NCBI RefSeq assembly: GCF_000002985.6
Contig: NC_003284.9
Span: forward strand, 11,780,001 to 11,844,000
Direction: 5' to 3'
Source of the DNA: Caenorhabditis elegans
Taxonomy: Eukaryota; Nematoda; Chromadorea; Rhabditida; Rhabditidae
DNA length: 64,000 nt
Shown here one piece after another: positions 11,391 through 24,227 of this stretch (position 1 is the first letter of the stretch; the number at the start of each line of letters is the position of its first letter). The notes beneath the pieces are model-generated. The model had not been told where the DNA came from, made no database searches, and saw only the letters and a program-made list of their open reading frames with translations. Position numbers and translations under genes: made by a program.

Positions 11391-12303
11391 ATCTGTCGCT
11401 GTAACTTTTCAGAATAATAAGGTTTCAACAGGAGAAGTGAATGTGAGAAGTTGACTGAAGAATGGTGTGCATTCGTTCGCTTTTATATTTTTCACCAGTG
11501 TGTTGAAATATTTTATCGTAAACTTCTGGAAGGTGGCATTGTTTTCTCTGGGTCTCTGTAAGGATTTCATCACACACATGTCTCGCCCATCCTTTTCCTC
11601 ACTCTTGCCACTTCTTTCAGTCGCTTCCTAAGCAATTTTACAGCAATGTGACTTCTGAGTCATGGGCCCCGGCGGTCGGGTGACAACTTCGAAACAAAAT
11701 CTGCGCTTCTTCATCTTCCGCATTATTTTGGCCGGAACAACAGATAGTGTGCGTTATGCTGATAACCGAATACACATACACAATTCGACGCCCTCACTAC
11801 GCTGACGAGGCTTATGGAAGTGGAATGGGAGAATGGGAAAGGAATGAAGGGGGAGAGAGAGGGCGGAATGGTGAATCAAAATCAACCAATTCCGATTGAA
11901 AAGTTGAAACTCTTCTGGCTCTGCTGGCTGACTTTCCACCGGCAGGAAAAAAATGAAACGAGATAGAGAAAAAGAACAGTGGAAGAGTAGGTATCGAGGA
12001 GAGATGTAGAGATAGAGATAGCAATATTGTCACGGAGAGTGTGTTGGTGGGTGGAGCGAAAATGAGTCATGGAAAGGGCAGTATAAAAGGAACCCTAGGA
12101 CGTTCACTACCTTACTTCTTGGGAGTCGAAAGATTTCGAAATGACAAAATTGCGAAATCGGGCTACTTGAGTCCGAGTCCTCATATTTCATGATCACAAG
12201 TTCTCGAGTTTCAGGAATACACTCTGTAATATTCTACATTTTCAGAACTTCAGAATAAATTATGTGTCCCGAAAAGCTTGTATTGTAGTCTTATCAATGA
12301 GCA

Positions 12304-12318
12304 CCCCCCCCCCCCCCC
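12304..12318. repeat. C15 homopolymer (G15 on the minus strand)
   Basis: Fifteen consecutive cytosines in intergenic DNA. Long monoguanine tracts of this sort can form quadruplexes and are the class of sequence deleted in C. elegans dog-1 (FANCJ helicase) mutants. Confidence 0.9.
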
Positions 12319-15300
12319 TTGACATAATTATTTCTCCCATGTCCCTCAACTATTCAACTAATATTATTGCCGTCATGTTTACAGTTTATTAAGCGGTGAG
12401 TTTTTTTGAAATGTTATTTCGCTTGTCACTCAGTCAAATAACTCTACACGTTTGCAATTTTTGTACTACACATAGGTACTGGACAATTTTCAAAATATAT
12501 CCAGTGTCTAGTCTAGTGCAAACATTGCTCGGTGTTGTTTGAAAAATAAGCTACTTTGTTTTAAACACAAACTTCATTTGTTGATTGTGGAAAATATGAT
12601 TGCATTTCTGATTTTTTTTTCTTATTCAATAAACCAACCGTCTTATATTTCTCAGTGTTTCAGTTTTTATGCAGTGTTGCAGAAGTATGATCTGGTCACA
12701 CAGACACAAAGTGCGAAAGAAAGACACAAAACATTGTTCTTTCCCACTTCACAATGTATTTATGCTTTTGTATTCGATACACAGAGACTGTCAAAAATGA
12801 TACTAACAAAAAATCTAGCTATCTGAAAATTATTATAATCAACTTAACTGATCATCAGCTGACTAGTAAACTACGGGTCATCTGATGGAACACGCGACGT
12901 CATTTTTTTGATGGTAGAAGTGTTCGAGAAGTTTCCCTTACATTGAAGACGGTTGCATTAGGAGAGCACAGATTCTTATCTTATCAAATAATGACATTTT
13001 AAGCATAAACACATAATCAATTCAAAAATTGTCGACCAAAAAAATCTTGCTATAGTTAAATATTCAATTTTTAACGGATTTATCAAACAAATCAAACAAA
13101 TCTGTTTTGCAATAAATTGTTAAGTTATTTGTTAAATACTAACTGTGTGTTACGGATTTTTATGGCACACCCAGATAAAATACCAATGAGTGGAGAATAG
13201 TTTACTTCACACTACCATTTCATTATCAGAGCAAGTATAACAGCTTTCATGGGAAAATGTCATCATCACCAACTCAATGGATTTCATCACATATACTCAT
13301 GCAATTGAACAATACAAACATTTGCCTCTTTTTTTCCAAATGCTCGTTTTTATTAACTTTCCTTTCATTGTGACGAGTTTAATACAAAATGCGACGTTTT
13401 GGTTGATTGTTATTGAAACTGATCATGTGGGAGGATGTGTGCATCTGTATGAAATCTGAAATGAATTTTTTCAAATGTGAATTAAAACCATCTCATATGT
13501 CAGCTTACGGTTTGAATAAAATTTAATACTTGGAATTCTTAAATGGAGTTTCTGAATGACAGATGATAAAGACTGTTTTCAATAATAAGACGTTATAATT
13601 TTCTCAAACGTTTTCTCGTTCAGCCATCTGCGACAAAACAACTAACTACAATTTTTGCTTCTTTTGCAATTGACCTTAAATAATATCAAAATAAGAATTA
13701 CCTATCTAGATTTCTTAAAAATGTTCACCAATTTCTATGATGGTATGGTGAAAACATGGTGAAAACAATTAAAGTAAACTAACATCTTCAACTATTGCAA
13801 ATTCTGCGTTTTGCAAAAAAAAAATTGGTTTTTCATCAAGAATGATCGCAACTAATTTCCGACCACGAAACAAGCGCTAAATTCGAATTTTCAAAGATTT
13901 GAGCTGAATGTAGATATCACAAAAATGTTTAAATGACAAAAAAGATTTTCGATACGACGCCCTTATTAAAGTTTGTATGTTAACAGTTTTATGTTGTTTT
14001 TTTTGCTTAAATTTGATCCGTAGCACATTATGCTTTTGACTTGAACTTGAAGCAGCATATTTCATATTGTTGTAGATTGTATTAATGAAACAGTCCAACG
14101 TGATAGCAAACGAAAAAGCTACCTAGTTTTTTTTTTCATTTTTGGTTAAAAAATATTATTGAGCATCAGTACACATTAAAAAATGCGTCTTCTCAGACGT
14201 TTTCTTGTTTTTTAATATTAAAAAAACATGTACGAAAGTATAGCCTCCACAATGAAAAAAAACTGTTACTTCAACTAACTACATTGTTGATTACAAATTG
14301 AAAACAAATCAACGTCAGTTCATTTGGCGAATCAAAAAGAAGAAATGTGATTTGATTCAAAAAATGACGAGAAAAGTGAAAAATCTATTAGGTCAGTATG
14401 AACTATCAATTTTATCGTTGACATCATTGTGAAAAGTAGTCTTTAGTGAACTTTTTTTCAGTGATTTCTGGGTTATTTGATGCTTTGGTTGTTAGAGTTC
14501 ACAGACAAATCACAGATTTTATAACTCTGTCTAAACTTTAGAAAGTTTACATCAAAATTCACAGTATAGCCGAAATGGATGAATGCGTTTAATAGTACGA
14601 TGAAAAATGATCTCGGCCACAAAACTGTTGAAGATCTATTCCGACACAAAATTCTACGATCTGGGATAACATTGAAATTGTTTATTTGCAAAGTGGAACA
14701 GAAATTTAGGTTATTTTTCGAATGATCAAGCATCAATTTGCAATCAATATTTTTTCCAACTAATTATCAAAAATCAGCAAATTAGAAGAAATACAACAAA
14801 CAAATAATCGTCATGTAACCACAAAAAATATAAAGTGTTATTAATTTATTCAATTTTTTATTCAGATATGAGTGAACGAAAAATTTACCCAGATACCAGG
14901 TGCATGCCCAGATACAAAAAAACAGTTCCAGAAGTTTTTTCAAAAATTTTTTTTGACCATAACTTTGGCTGCAGAAAAAATTCAGATTTTTTTCAAAAAA
15001 ATATAAAATGAAATTTTTTGAAATTTTTTGTGGAGATCTAGTCTAAACATAAGCTTTCAAATGACATACGTCTCGATTCACAATCCGTGACTAGACTGGC
15101 CTATTTTCTTTGTAAATTGCACTAAAAATACATTTTTATTGACAGCAGACTGAAACTTTCTAAACAATCAACTTTAAATGTTTATAAATAGATATCAAAT
15201 GAAATTTTGATCAGAATAAAAAACTAATAGATTTTAATATTTTTAGTACTTGTGTCGTAATTTAACCCCAAAATGTTTTTAATGTTCTAAGAAAATTAAT

Positions 15301-15821
15301 ACGTTATTTCTTGTCACTTGTCAAGCTCAGACACAATGACTTCTAAGCCTAATAATGAAAATGATATTAAAAAGTTATTCACGTGTTAACTATTGTATGT
15401 GCTTATTGATTTACGTTATTTTGGTTTGAACTATCACCAGCTATTTTTGGAGCACATATACTACACAAGTATGTTTTCAATAGCTTCAATGAATACCTGA
15501 AAATATTCCAGTTTTATATGTCAAAAATTTTGATGTTTCAAGTATTAAAACTTTTATCGTAAATTTCGTTGCTTCCAAGATTTCTTCTTTCGCGTTTTCT
15601 TCTGATTTATCAAAAGCCTTGTTTGGCCTATTTTAACAAAACTTAATTCTATGTTATATAATTATTTTCAAGTACGCCTCTTAGTTTTCAGACGATTCTT
15701 TCAGCCGCACAAGCCCATTTTTTATTTTTGTTTTTCTACTCAGATCAGAAGTTTATCCAGGAATCTCAATACACGTTAGATTTTATGATTCGTGGTTTCA
15801 TTCACCCTCGTACAAATCAGA

Positions 15822-16261
15822 TTAAAGGTGGGGTACCGAAATTTGAGACTTTACTTTTTTAGACCGAAAATGGCCCAAAACTACCGAATTTCGTAATGAG
15901 ACGTTCTGAAAATTTTTCAAAAAAAAAGTTATGGCCACTCAAAGTTTTGGATGGGGACGCAAATATGATACAATTTTGCGTCCCCCTTGGCCAAAAAACA
16001 TCTCAATCGACGAAACAACGCGTAATAAAATGCCAAAACAGGCATGATAATCAAATAAAAATTAAGTTCCAATCGTTGCGACACCGATAAGTTGCCAAAA
16101 TTTGAGATTTTAGCTGAAATAAGGCCGTTTTTTCCAAAACTTTAAGTGGCCATAACTTTTTTTTGAAAAATTTTCAGAACGTCTCATTACGAAATTCGGT
16201 AGTTGTGGGTCATTTTGGGTCTAAAAAAGCAAAGTCTCAAATTTCGGTACCCCACCTTTAA
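15822..16261. mobile_element. palindromic TTAA-flanked MITE, GGTGGGGTACCG family
   Basis: TTAAAGGTGGGGTACCGAAA at the left is the inverse of TTTCGGTACCCCACCTTTAA at the right. The inverted homology continues inward (TACCGAATTTCGTAATGAGA versus TCTCATTACGAAATTCGGTA), so nearly the whole 440 bp can fold into one long hairpin. The ends fall on TTAA. No coding capacity. It shares the terminal TTAAAGGTGG with the copies at 10291, 51342 and 58905 but has its own interior. Confidence 0.88.
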
Positions 16262-18504
16262 GAGTAAAAATGTTTGATTTGCTTGAAATTTACAAAAAGA
16301 GGCTACAAAGGCGTGCCTTCTTTAAATTATAAAGGATGACTCATACATTTTGAATAGGTGGCTAATGTCCATTGGAAACAATTTTTTTTAAATACAATTT
16401 CTGAAACTAATTCAAAAACTTTTATTCTGTGAACATCGGTTTTGATGTACGAAAACATGCACGCATCATTTATAAATGTTGGATGTTTAAATATCGCCTA
16501 TTAATGGAAAAATTATTTTTTTTTACAGCTTTGCAAAAAGCTGTACACGTTTCTCTCGACTCGACATATGTATCTCGACTTTTGGCTGATTTTTCTCAAG
16601 TGTTTTATTTATTTATCATAAGGACACTTTTAATAGCGTACAGTAAATTTAACGATCTTGGAAACAATCCTATTTAGCTTCTTTTTTTTTGCTTCATGAT
16701 TGCCTGTTTCTGTATTTTTCATCGTTCACCTTTCAGTTCTTTTAATTTGAATTTGATTTGTTTAACTTGATAATTTCTTTGTGGTTAAACCTTTATCGTC
16801 AAATCCACAAACATATAAAAATTGATTTAAATCTGATAAATAATTGATTTTACAGATTTTAATTTTTATAAAATTTTACAAAAAGAGAAAATGCAAAAAT
16901 TGACTTCACAATGTAGTTGGCTATTTCGAGCCAACACTTTCCCTCACACAAAAGTTCTCACATCCTACGCAAAGATAACTTAATAACCTAGGTATTACCC
17001 ACTCAGTTATTATTTCCTATTTCTCCGTATTCAGAGCTTCTCAGCCATCTTTTGTATTCAAATTGATGCAGTTTTCTTAAGAAAACAACTGGTTTGATGA
17101 CGTTAATGAATTTGAGTTTTTGCAGTAGAAAACATTTTCTAAATTTTTTAGTTACGTGTATTTATATAATAAACAGTCTGATAGTCTTCAACAGAAATCG
17201 GGAACAAAGTTGTTAAAGATACCTTTAAAATTTTGAGACAATAAAAAAAGTTCAAAAGTTGCAAATATTGGCGGATAAGTTCCTGGAGGGCAAAGTTGGC
17301 GCCTGAGTTTATAAAGTTGGTAGAAAGTAGCAGCGAGTTGTTGAGTTGCTAGCCGGTGAACTTTTTAAGAAAATCTGAAACACTTTCGCATGTTTGAACC
17401 GCTACAATATTAAGATATGTATTTTTTGAACATAAATAGAACATAACACATGAAGAAAAATGTATTTATCTACATCTTTCAAAAATTGGCGAAAACTGAG
17501 TTTTTCTCATATTGTGACTCGAAATAAAACATTTCCAAAAGTGGTATTATTATATTCGGTCATTTTTACACCTTATGAATGTTTTTAATTATTTCCCCAC
17601 TGGCCGTACTTCACCTCTTATTCGTTATTGTTTTTAATTGTTATATATATTATTAATTTTATTATTAACAACTTTTACAGTGAAGAAATAATTTTGATTT
17701 TATCATTATTAATTATAATCAATTGCGGCAAGACGTGGTATAGAGAAAAATATGATAAGTGTTCAAAACCATTTTCCTATCAAGACAAGTTTTTTTTTCA
17801 AAATACTACAAACTATTTTCTAGAAGTCGAAAATAATTAACCTAGATGCGGAGCAATTGAGCGAACAATTGAAATTGTATAACTTCAAACTTAATGTTCG
17901 ATTTTTCTATAGTTACCACGTGTGAGTGTAAAAGATAGTGTTATAATAAAACAAACTATATTTCCAAGATTTTCTTGGAAGTATCAAAAACTCTAAGAAA
18001 AGTAGCGGATTTATTATTCATTATCCATCTTTTCATAATTTCAAACTTTTTCCCTTTTAAAAAACCGCTCAAAAATCTCTGCGCTTTCCGTTCTATTTCC
18101 CCGAGGCACACTTGCGCCTATCGTGTTGGCAATGTCTGCATCTCTTCCATTGCCGTTCTCTCTCACACACTGCTTCGGTCTTTGCCGGGCACGTCTTTTT
18201 CTACTTCGTGTCGTCCCACACACTCTCGACGATCACCGCCGGTTTATATTATTCGATATATACATAGAAATGCGCTCCTTTTTTCTCTAACTCTCTTTCT
18301 CTTTCGTTTCGCGCAACCGAACGCCAGGCCTCCCGGCTGCTGTGACGTTGCATTTATTGATTTCTGTGCGGGAGGAAAGACGGTTTCCAACGAACAAAGA
18401 CTACGCATAGACAGGCTGTTTCTTTCATTCTCAATTTTTATATTTTCGAATTTCTATTATTTTTTGAAGTTCATAACAGTTAAATTATACGACTCTTTTT
18501 TCAG
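16262..18504. other. intergenic stretch and rsd-3 upstream region
   Basis: Mostly AT-rich with no gene. A degraded relative of the GGTGGAGTAGC MITE ends near 17620 (CCCCACTGGCCGTACTTCAC) and reaches back to about 17390. From about 18080 to 18400 the DNA becomes more GC- and pyrimidine-rich, with TCTGCATCTCTTCC (18133-18146), CTCTCTCACACAC and TTTATATTATTCGATATATA, as is common upstream of broadly expressed worm genes. An open frame of 177 codons crosses this region but has no coding character. Confidence 0.5.
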
Positions 18505-18527
18505 TTAGCTCAACGGGTCAGCGCAAG
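18490..18527 (+). promoter_or_regulatory. rsd-3 5' acceptor (probable spliced-leader site) and leader
   Basis: A polypyrimidine acceptor CTCTTTTTTCAG ends at 18504, 23 bases before the ATG at 18528, with no upstream coding exon visible. This is the arrangement expected for SL1 trans-splicing. Confidence 0.65.
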
Positions 18528-21500
18528 ATGTCGGACTTGCTAGCCGGAATAACCACATCTATCAAGAGCACAGCAAATGCAATCACAAAAAACGAGTATG
18601 TCCGGAAGGTCACTGAGTCAATGTGAGTTTTTCAATCTAAAATTTTAAAAAATGACTGGGGTGATCACTACCCATTAGCAAAATTAGGCTTGATCACTTT
18701 TTTGAGAGCTGACAAAACTGTGGAGATTTGAAATGAAATTTGACATCAAATTCGTGCATATTAAAGGCTGTTGTAGAAATGCTTTGCAATAATCCGTAGA
18801 TATTGTGATATAAATTCAAATCCCAATGGATTTTTTTCATAAAGAGAAAAAAAAACATCATAGCTTCAAAATCATTAAACCTTTTCAATAATTGTTAGTC
18901 ATTAAAGCAACAGGTACTGCCTATTTGTCTGAAATTTGAAAAAAACTAACTAAAAACATAAAAGAAACATTATGGCAAAAATGTTTCATGAAGAAATCGG
19001 GTGTTATTAAAATAATTCAAGATAAGAATGAGATTTCATTTTTCACCTGCAAGTAAAACTTTATATTTTTCACGAAAATTCATTCCAAACCGCATAAACT
19101 TTTCACTTGCATTTTCAGTAGGTTTTTTTCTCTTCAGTACAGTTTTTTTTTTCATATTTTTAAAAAACTATTATACTTTAAAAAAATTGAAGCCTGTTAG
19201 GCATTACGCTTAGGTTGTCTTCGTGTAGTTTTCATATCGGTAAAAATCCTTCCAATTTTCAAATTTCAAAAACCACTATTTTCTTTTACCATAAGGTGAA
19301 AAGCCATAGCATTCACACACCCACATATGACACAGGAAATTGGCTGCGATTTTCAACATAGCTTGAATGTGAAAAAAAAGGAAAAATAAAAATGGAGCTA
19401 GCATTTATTTGAAAATTTCTACAAAAAACTATGAAACACAAAATGTTAAATGTTCGGTTTCAGGAACGACGCTATTATGAATTATCCCAAGGCGATGATG
19501 GACGTTCGAGAAGCCACCAATGAAGATCCATGGGGACCAACTGGACCACAAATGAAGAAAATTTGCGAGTATACACGATCGTTAGTTACTAATATAGTAA
19601 CGTCGGTCATGTGTTTTTTTGCAGGAGATATATGGAGGATTTCTACAATGTCTACACGCCGCTCTTCCAAAGAATGCTGGAAAACAATAAGGATGCATGG
19701 AGACGTGTCTATAAGGTGCTGAGAAAGAGCATATAAAGTTTTGTTATTGAAACAATATATTCCGAGCAAAAAATTTCAAACCAAGCAGCTAACTGATAAA
19801 ATAATTGTTGGAGTCATTTCTCAGCGATCTATCAAAATTATGTCCCTATGAAACCGCAAAATCAAACTTGGTATATTCTCAGTAGTTTCCTGTTAAAGTC
19901 TGAAAATACTCTTACCTTTTCAAAATTTTTTCAATTGAATGTATAAATACAAAACACATGCTGTAAGTAGTTGGAAAAAAGCTTTAGATATATCCAAAAG
20001 GACTGAGAAGCAAATATTTTCGGCCAACATGCGAAACTGATTATTTCAGCTTGATAATCCTTGGAATAAAAAATCGACATAGGGGAATGTTCGTTAGATT
20101 TGAAACTAATTGTTATTTTTGTTTTAAAAAGTTCAAGTAGTATCTCAAATAGCTTATGAGAGTTAGCCATTTGCAGTAGAAAATTTGAAGAGATCAAAAA
20201 CATCTTAATTTTTTGGCAAAATTCACAGACAAGCAGTGGTGTCCAAGCGAACATCTTGAATACTACTAACTGAATATAGATGTTTTTTTTCAGAGTCTCA
20301 TCCTTCTCGACTACTTGCTAAAAAACGGAAGTGAACGATTTGTGCAAGAAGCTCGTGAAAAAGCATATGAACTTCGACGTCTTGAAAGCTACAAATACAT
20401 TGATGAAAAGGGAAAAGATCAAGGCATTAACAGTGAGTTTCACACACTTTAATAAATATAAATTTAATATTTTCTTTCAGTCCGTCATCGTGTCAAGCAA
20501 ATCTTAGAAATGATGAACGACGACGAGCTTCTTCAGGCTGAACGACAAAAGGCAAATTCTGATGACAAGTCGAAATACCGCGGTTTTGATCAATATGATA
20601 TGAAAATGAGTGGATCTTCTTTTAAATCGTCCAACTCTGGCTATGACAACAAATGGGACAAAGAAGACTCTTTTTCGTCATCGGTGACAAAGAAATATGA
20701 TGATCAATACAAGAGCAAGGAAGTATCTAATTTTTCCTTCTCCTCTAATGTCAATCGCTCGCCATCTCCAGAACTAGGCTTTGTAGATGATGTAAGTATT
20801 CAAATATTTTAAAGTAGCTTTCCCAATTGAAGTGGACGTGTTCAGACTGTTTAAAAAAGAAAATATTCTGATCCACCACATATTCGATAGACGCATGCTC
20901 TCATTCGGCGCACAATCTTCACATTCAGGGCACATTGATCGTAGTTTTTTATCCAGTCGCTAGCCTTTAGGTAAACTCTGCGCGAGCAGCCTTATAAAAT
21001 CCCCTGTAACTTTGCAAAAAAGCTATCATGTCTGTTTCCATCTGTAATCTCGTATTTCATCTCTATATTTTTTCAGTCTAAAAAGAAAGACGACGATGAT
21101 GGTTTCGGGGACTTTGTCAGTTCTCGCTCTTCCCAGCCAGCGGCTACAAACAAATCTAAACCAAATCCTTCTAAGAGCTTCTTCGATGATCCAATCCCGG
21201 CAATTCCACCACCATCAGGAGCACCATCAAACTATGTTGCCCCGCCACTATCACCAGGTACTATCACAAAATTAGAGTTTCTGTAACAGTATTAACTTTT
21301 CCATTAGTTATTTGAAAGTATTAATTTGTTGGAAGCGTTTATTCACAAAAGATAAGAGAAAAAAAACGAAGAAAACTATTGAGAAATTAGTTTACCACCA
21401 CAAATTTTGTGTCTGCCGTCTCCCTGCGACTGCGTCTATTGACTACTTTGTCTTTCCCTCTTTGTGTAGTAACCCGTGTGGCCGCGTGGCCTAATGGATA

Positions 21501-23272
21501 AGGCACCAGTGCTAACTACAAAATTAATCTTTCAGTCTCCAAAAATGCACCAAGAAACATGGATCTTCTTTTTGATGTGTCTGCTCCAACACCAGCTGCT
21601 CCCCAGAACAATGGGGCACCAATCGACCTGTTTGGAGTGCGTACAAAGTGTAATAGCGTGTTTATAAATTGTTGTTACAGAAGCTAGATGCTCCCGTAGT
21701 CAATGCAGCCCCTGCAGTTGCGCCATCAAATGGAGGACTTGATTTGTTTGCTTTTGGAGCAGCTCCGATGGTGAGTTGAATAATAAATGCCCAACTGAAT
21801 TTTTTCTTTTGTTATTAATATTTTTGTAATTTCAGGCTCAATCTATTCCAATGGCAACTCCAGTAGCCGCGCCAATAAACACTGCCTCAAATGGATCATT
21901 CAATGGATTTGATTTTGGATCTTCTTTCGGATCAACTAACAATTCTACACCATCATATGGTGGCGCTGCACCTTTACAGCCGATGTCTGGATTGTCACAG
22001 CCGCAGGCTCAGCCAGCTCAGTCAAATCTAGGAGGCCCATCCCCAAAAGTTTGTAACCTTTTTTATCTTAAAATTAAAAACAAATTTAGTGGGCACGGAT
22101 TAAAGTGCATTAAAATAACATTAAAAGTTGAACATCACCAGTGAGAGAGAATGTTTAAAATCAGCCATGTGGTGCTAACGCTGCCAAATATCAGTGATAC
22201 ACTTCAAATAAATGTTGAAGTATTTGCATACCGTATATCCTCTATTAGTATGGCATGCGAAACTAATTTTCGGACACCTAATTTGATGCAAAACTAATTT
22301 TCAAACAGGTTTTTTCTCATGTTTCCCATTAAGTTATGGCAAATATCACCAATTTCAGTAACACCTTGTGAACCAAAATGGACGAATTTTAAGGCTGATA
22401 CGCAAAAACTGTCCGAGTTGTACTCATATTTTGCCAATTTTGACTTGTTATACCAAGTCTGTAAGAATTTTCCTGATTTGTAAAACGATTTTATAATGCA
22501 AATTTTGAATTCCTAAAAATAGGGAACAAATGAAGGGGTGCAAAACTATTAGAGGTGCAAAACTAATAGAGAGTGCAAAACTATTAGAGGTGCAAAACTA
22601 ATAGAGAGTGCAAAACTATTAGAGGTGCAAAACTAATAGAGATGCAAAACTAATAGAGAATATACGGTATCCTAATTTTGGAAATCGATCAGAATATTTT
22701 TCTCTACAAGTATTAATGGCTGTGCGACAACAGAGATTTTCGGCCACCGGCAGTTGCCGAAGTTACCGAACGGTAACATTTTCGGCAATTGGCAACTATC
22801 GGTTGCCAAAATTTTGGCAACTTTTCGGCAACCGGCAATTTGGTTGCCGCACAGCCCTGGTACTCAGTTGCAAAATTTCTGGAAAAGTCTTTTGACGAAA
22901 ATCTGAAAATGTCTTTCGAGGTTTTTGGAAAATGCCATAATTGACTTGAAACATCATAAAATTCGTAAAGTTTTAAATTTTTATATTCGGCGAAGTTGAC
23001 CCTTCTAAACATACTTTTTGTTCAAAACTCAGACCAAGCAATATCTTTATCTACATAACTTGGCTTTTGAGAGTTTCCAGCTCAGTTTCAATATTGATGT
23101 AGATTTTTGAGCAAACATGTAATTACTTATTAGGAATAATTAAATTAATTTATTACAGATTGGAAACTCGTTTGCCGGACTCGACCAGTTCATGTCTTTG
23201 TCGTTGGGATCCACAAACTCGAATGCACCAAAAGCAAAAACACTTAACCAAATGATGGGTGGCAACAATTAG
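18528..23272 (+). CDS. rsd-3: RSD-3, ENTH-domain epsinR/CLINT1 homologue
   Basis: Ten exons: 18528-18622, 19464-19580, 19625-19715, 20294-20432, 20481-20791, 21077-21257, 21536-21636, 21681-21770, 21836-22048, 23159-23272; phases agree and give 483 aa. Residues about 20-150 are an ENTH domain with the epsinR-type signatures VREATNEDPWGPTGPQ, WRRVYKSLILLDYLLKNGSE and EKGKDQGINIRHRVK. The tail is Ser/Gly/Pro-rich and carries clathrin- or adaptor-binding motifs: DDGFGDF (exon 6), MDLLFDV (about 320), IDLFG (341), LDLFAFG (365) and FAGLDQF (about 452). There is no ubiquitin-interacting motif or NPF, which argues for epsinR/CLINT1 rather than classical epsin. ENTH domains bind phosphoinositides on endosomal/TGN membranes. 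In C. elegans RSD-3 is known to be needed for systemic RNAi (uptake or spread of silencing RNA). The name rests on memory of the family and gene, not on a search. Confidence 0.93.
21480..21509 (+). pseudogene. tRNA-Arg 5'-half fossil in rsd-3 intron 6
   Basis: GGCCGCGTGGCCTAATGGAT followed by AAGGCACCAG is the acceptor strand and complete D arm (A box) of an arginine tRNA. It then stops: no anticodon, T arm or B box follows before the acceptor at 21535. It matches the 5' half of the intact tRNA-Arg at 26588-26660 almost position by position, with a better-paired D stem. It lies 26 bases upstream of the exon 7 splice acceptor. Confidence 0.75.
22229..22669. mobile_element. inverted-repeat MITE, CCGTATATCCTCTATTAGT type, in rsd-3 intron 9
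   Basis: TACCGTATATCCTCTATTAG at the left is inverted as CTAATAGAGAATATACGGTA at the right. The right part contains a short tandem block (22534-22650) alternating GTGCAAAACTATTAGAG and GTGCAAAACTAATAGAG. Non-coding. An 82-bp relative is at 35401-35482. Confidence 0.8.
22720..22859. mobile_element. degenerate hAT-like MITE, TGTGCGGCAA family, in rsd-3 intron 9
   Basis: The right end TTGCCGCACAGCCCTG is the inverse of the CAGGGNTGTGCGGCAA terminus seen intact at 37295. The left end CTGTGCGACAA is a decayed partner. The interior is a series of GGCAA/TTGCC palindromes. No target duplication could be assigned with confidence. Confidence 0.6.
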
Positions 23273-24227
23273 TGACCCTATCAATGTTCAAGTTACTTTC
23301 TGCATTCCAACCTTCTCTCACTTTCTTTTTTCTGTTTTCTTTTTCTATCATCGAAATTCGGTACCAGTAATTTTATTTTTGTGACTTTTTCAAGCCGACG
23401 TGCCTTTTCCAACCGACTGTGTTACATTATCCAAAAATCCCTCACATCACATTTCTAAATATTCTTAATTTTTGTATGGTTCCTTAAACTCTACCCCGCA
23501 TGTTTCATGAACTTGTGATATCAATTTCCTGTCCAACAAGTAGTGTCGTTCTCATATTCGGTATAATTTCCGTAGAAATGGTCATTGGAATTAACCTCTG
23601 TAAGGTTTCGTTTTTTATAATACATCTTTGTGATTTGAAATAAATGCATCTGGGTTCTTAAGGAATTTTCAGTAACAAAATTTGATTGAGGGTTTGGGAT
23701 TGAATATCGGAGACATTTTTTTCAGAAGAACATCATCCAATTTTGTACAGTACAGAAGAACACCAAAACGGAACAATCATACTGGAGACAAAAAAACATA
23801 AGACAAATTTTAGGGTGTTCCCTTTCATTGCCCTGATTTGTATTCCACAGTGCTTGTGGATTAGATAGTTTCGATCGGAAACCTGTTACTACGGTATTTT
23901 TAAAAATCAACATTGGATATTTAGATGAGCTCTTAGCAAAATAAAGCGGAAGAAAAAAACATAAAAAATCCCCATTAAAATTATTCAGAAAAACATTTTT
24001 TTCATTAGTTTAATATCTTTTATTCGTCCGTAAAATTTAATTAAAACAAATATTTTTTGTATTACCTAGGTTACCTAGGTTACCTAGGTATTACCTGTGT
24101 TCACAGTTTTCCAATATTTTGAGTCGTCAGTAAAAATCGATTTTCCGTTTCTGACAAACTGATAACTGTGAAAGTTTATAATACAAAGACATATATTAGA
24201 AAGTAATATAATCAATTCTTATCAGCT
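23273..24227. other. rsd-3 3' UTR and intergenic spacer
   Basis: The rsd-3 3' UTR probably ends near 23655, where AATAAA occurs at 23640. The rest is AT-rich. Near 24064-24095 there are three tandem copies of ACCTAGGTT. No gene was seen. Confidence 0.55.

Larger units (their letters stand above)
10719..15820. other. gene-poor region, 5.1 kb
   Basis: No multi-exon gene was found. Contents worth noting: a 57-codon open frame from ATG 11096 (MFDAVSLKHKLHRNTTLTST...), plausible codon use but unsupported; a microRNA-like hairpin at 11316-11390; a more GC-rich block at 11650-12130 ending in TATAAAAG at about 12083, promoter-like on the plus strand but followed by no recognisable gene; and a C15 tract at 12304-12318. 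The region around 14890-15130 contains CAGATAC-rich sequence that may be an old repeat. Confidence 0.45.

Noticed and set aside
11650-12200. TATA-driven gene after TATAAAAG at about 12083
   Set aside because: Only a nine-codon ORF follows and no splice chain could be built; kept as a mention in the region entry.
17975-18508. 177-codon open frame upstream of rsd-3
   Set aside because: Composition is that of a pyrimidine-rich promoter (F, S, R, P runs), there is no good start, and it runs into the trans-splice acceptor of rsd-3.
21476-21667. Open frame reading MWPRGLMDKAPVL
   Set aside because: This is the familiar spurious translation of a tRNA 5' half and lies in the intron/exon 7 region of rsd-3.
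18528-23272. Classical epsin (EPN-1)
   Set aside because: No ubiquitin-interacting motif or NPF repeats, and the ENTH domain has epsinR-type VREATNEDPWGP and WRRVYKSL signatures, so RSD-3 fits better.
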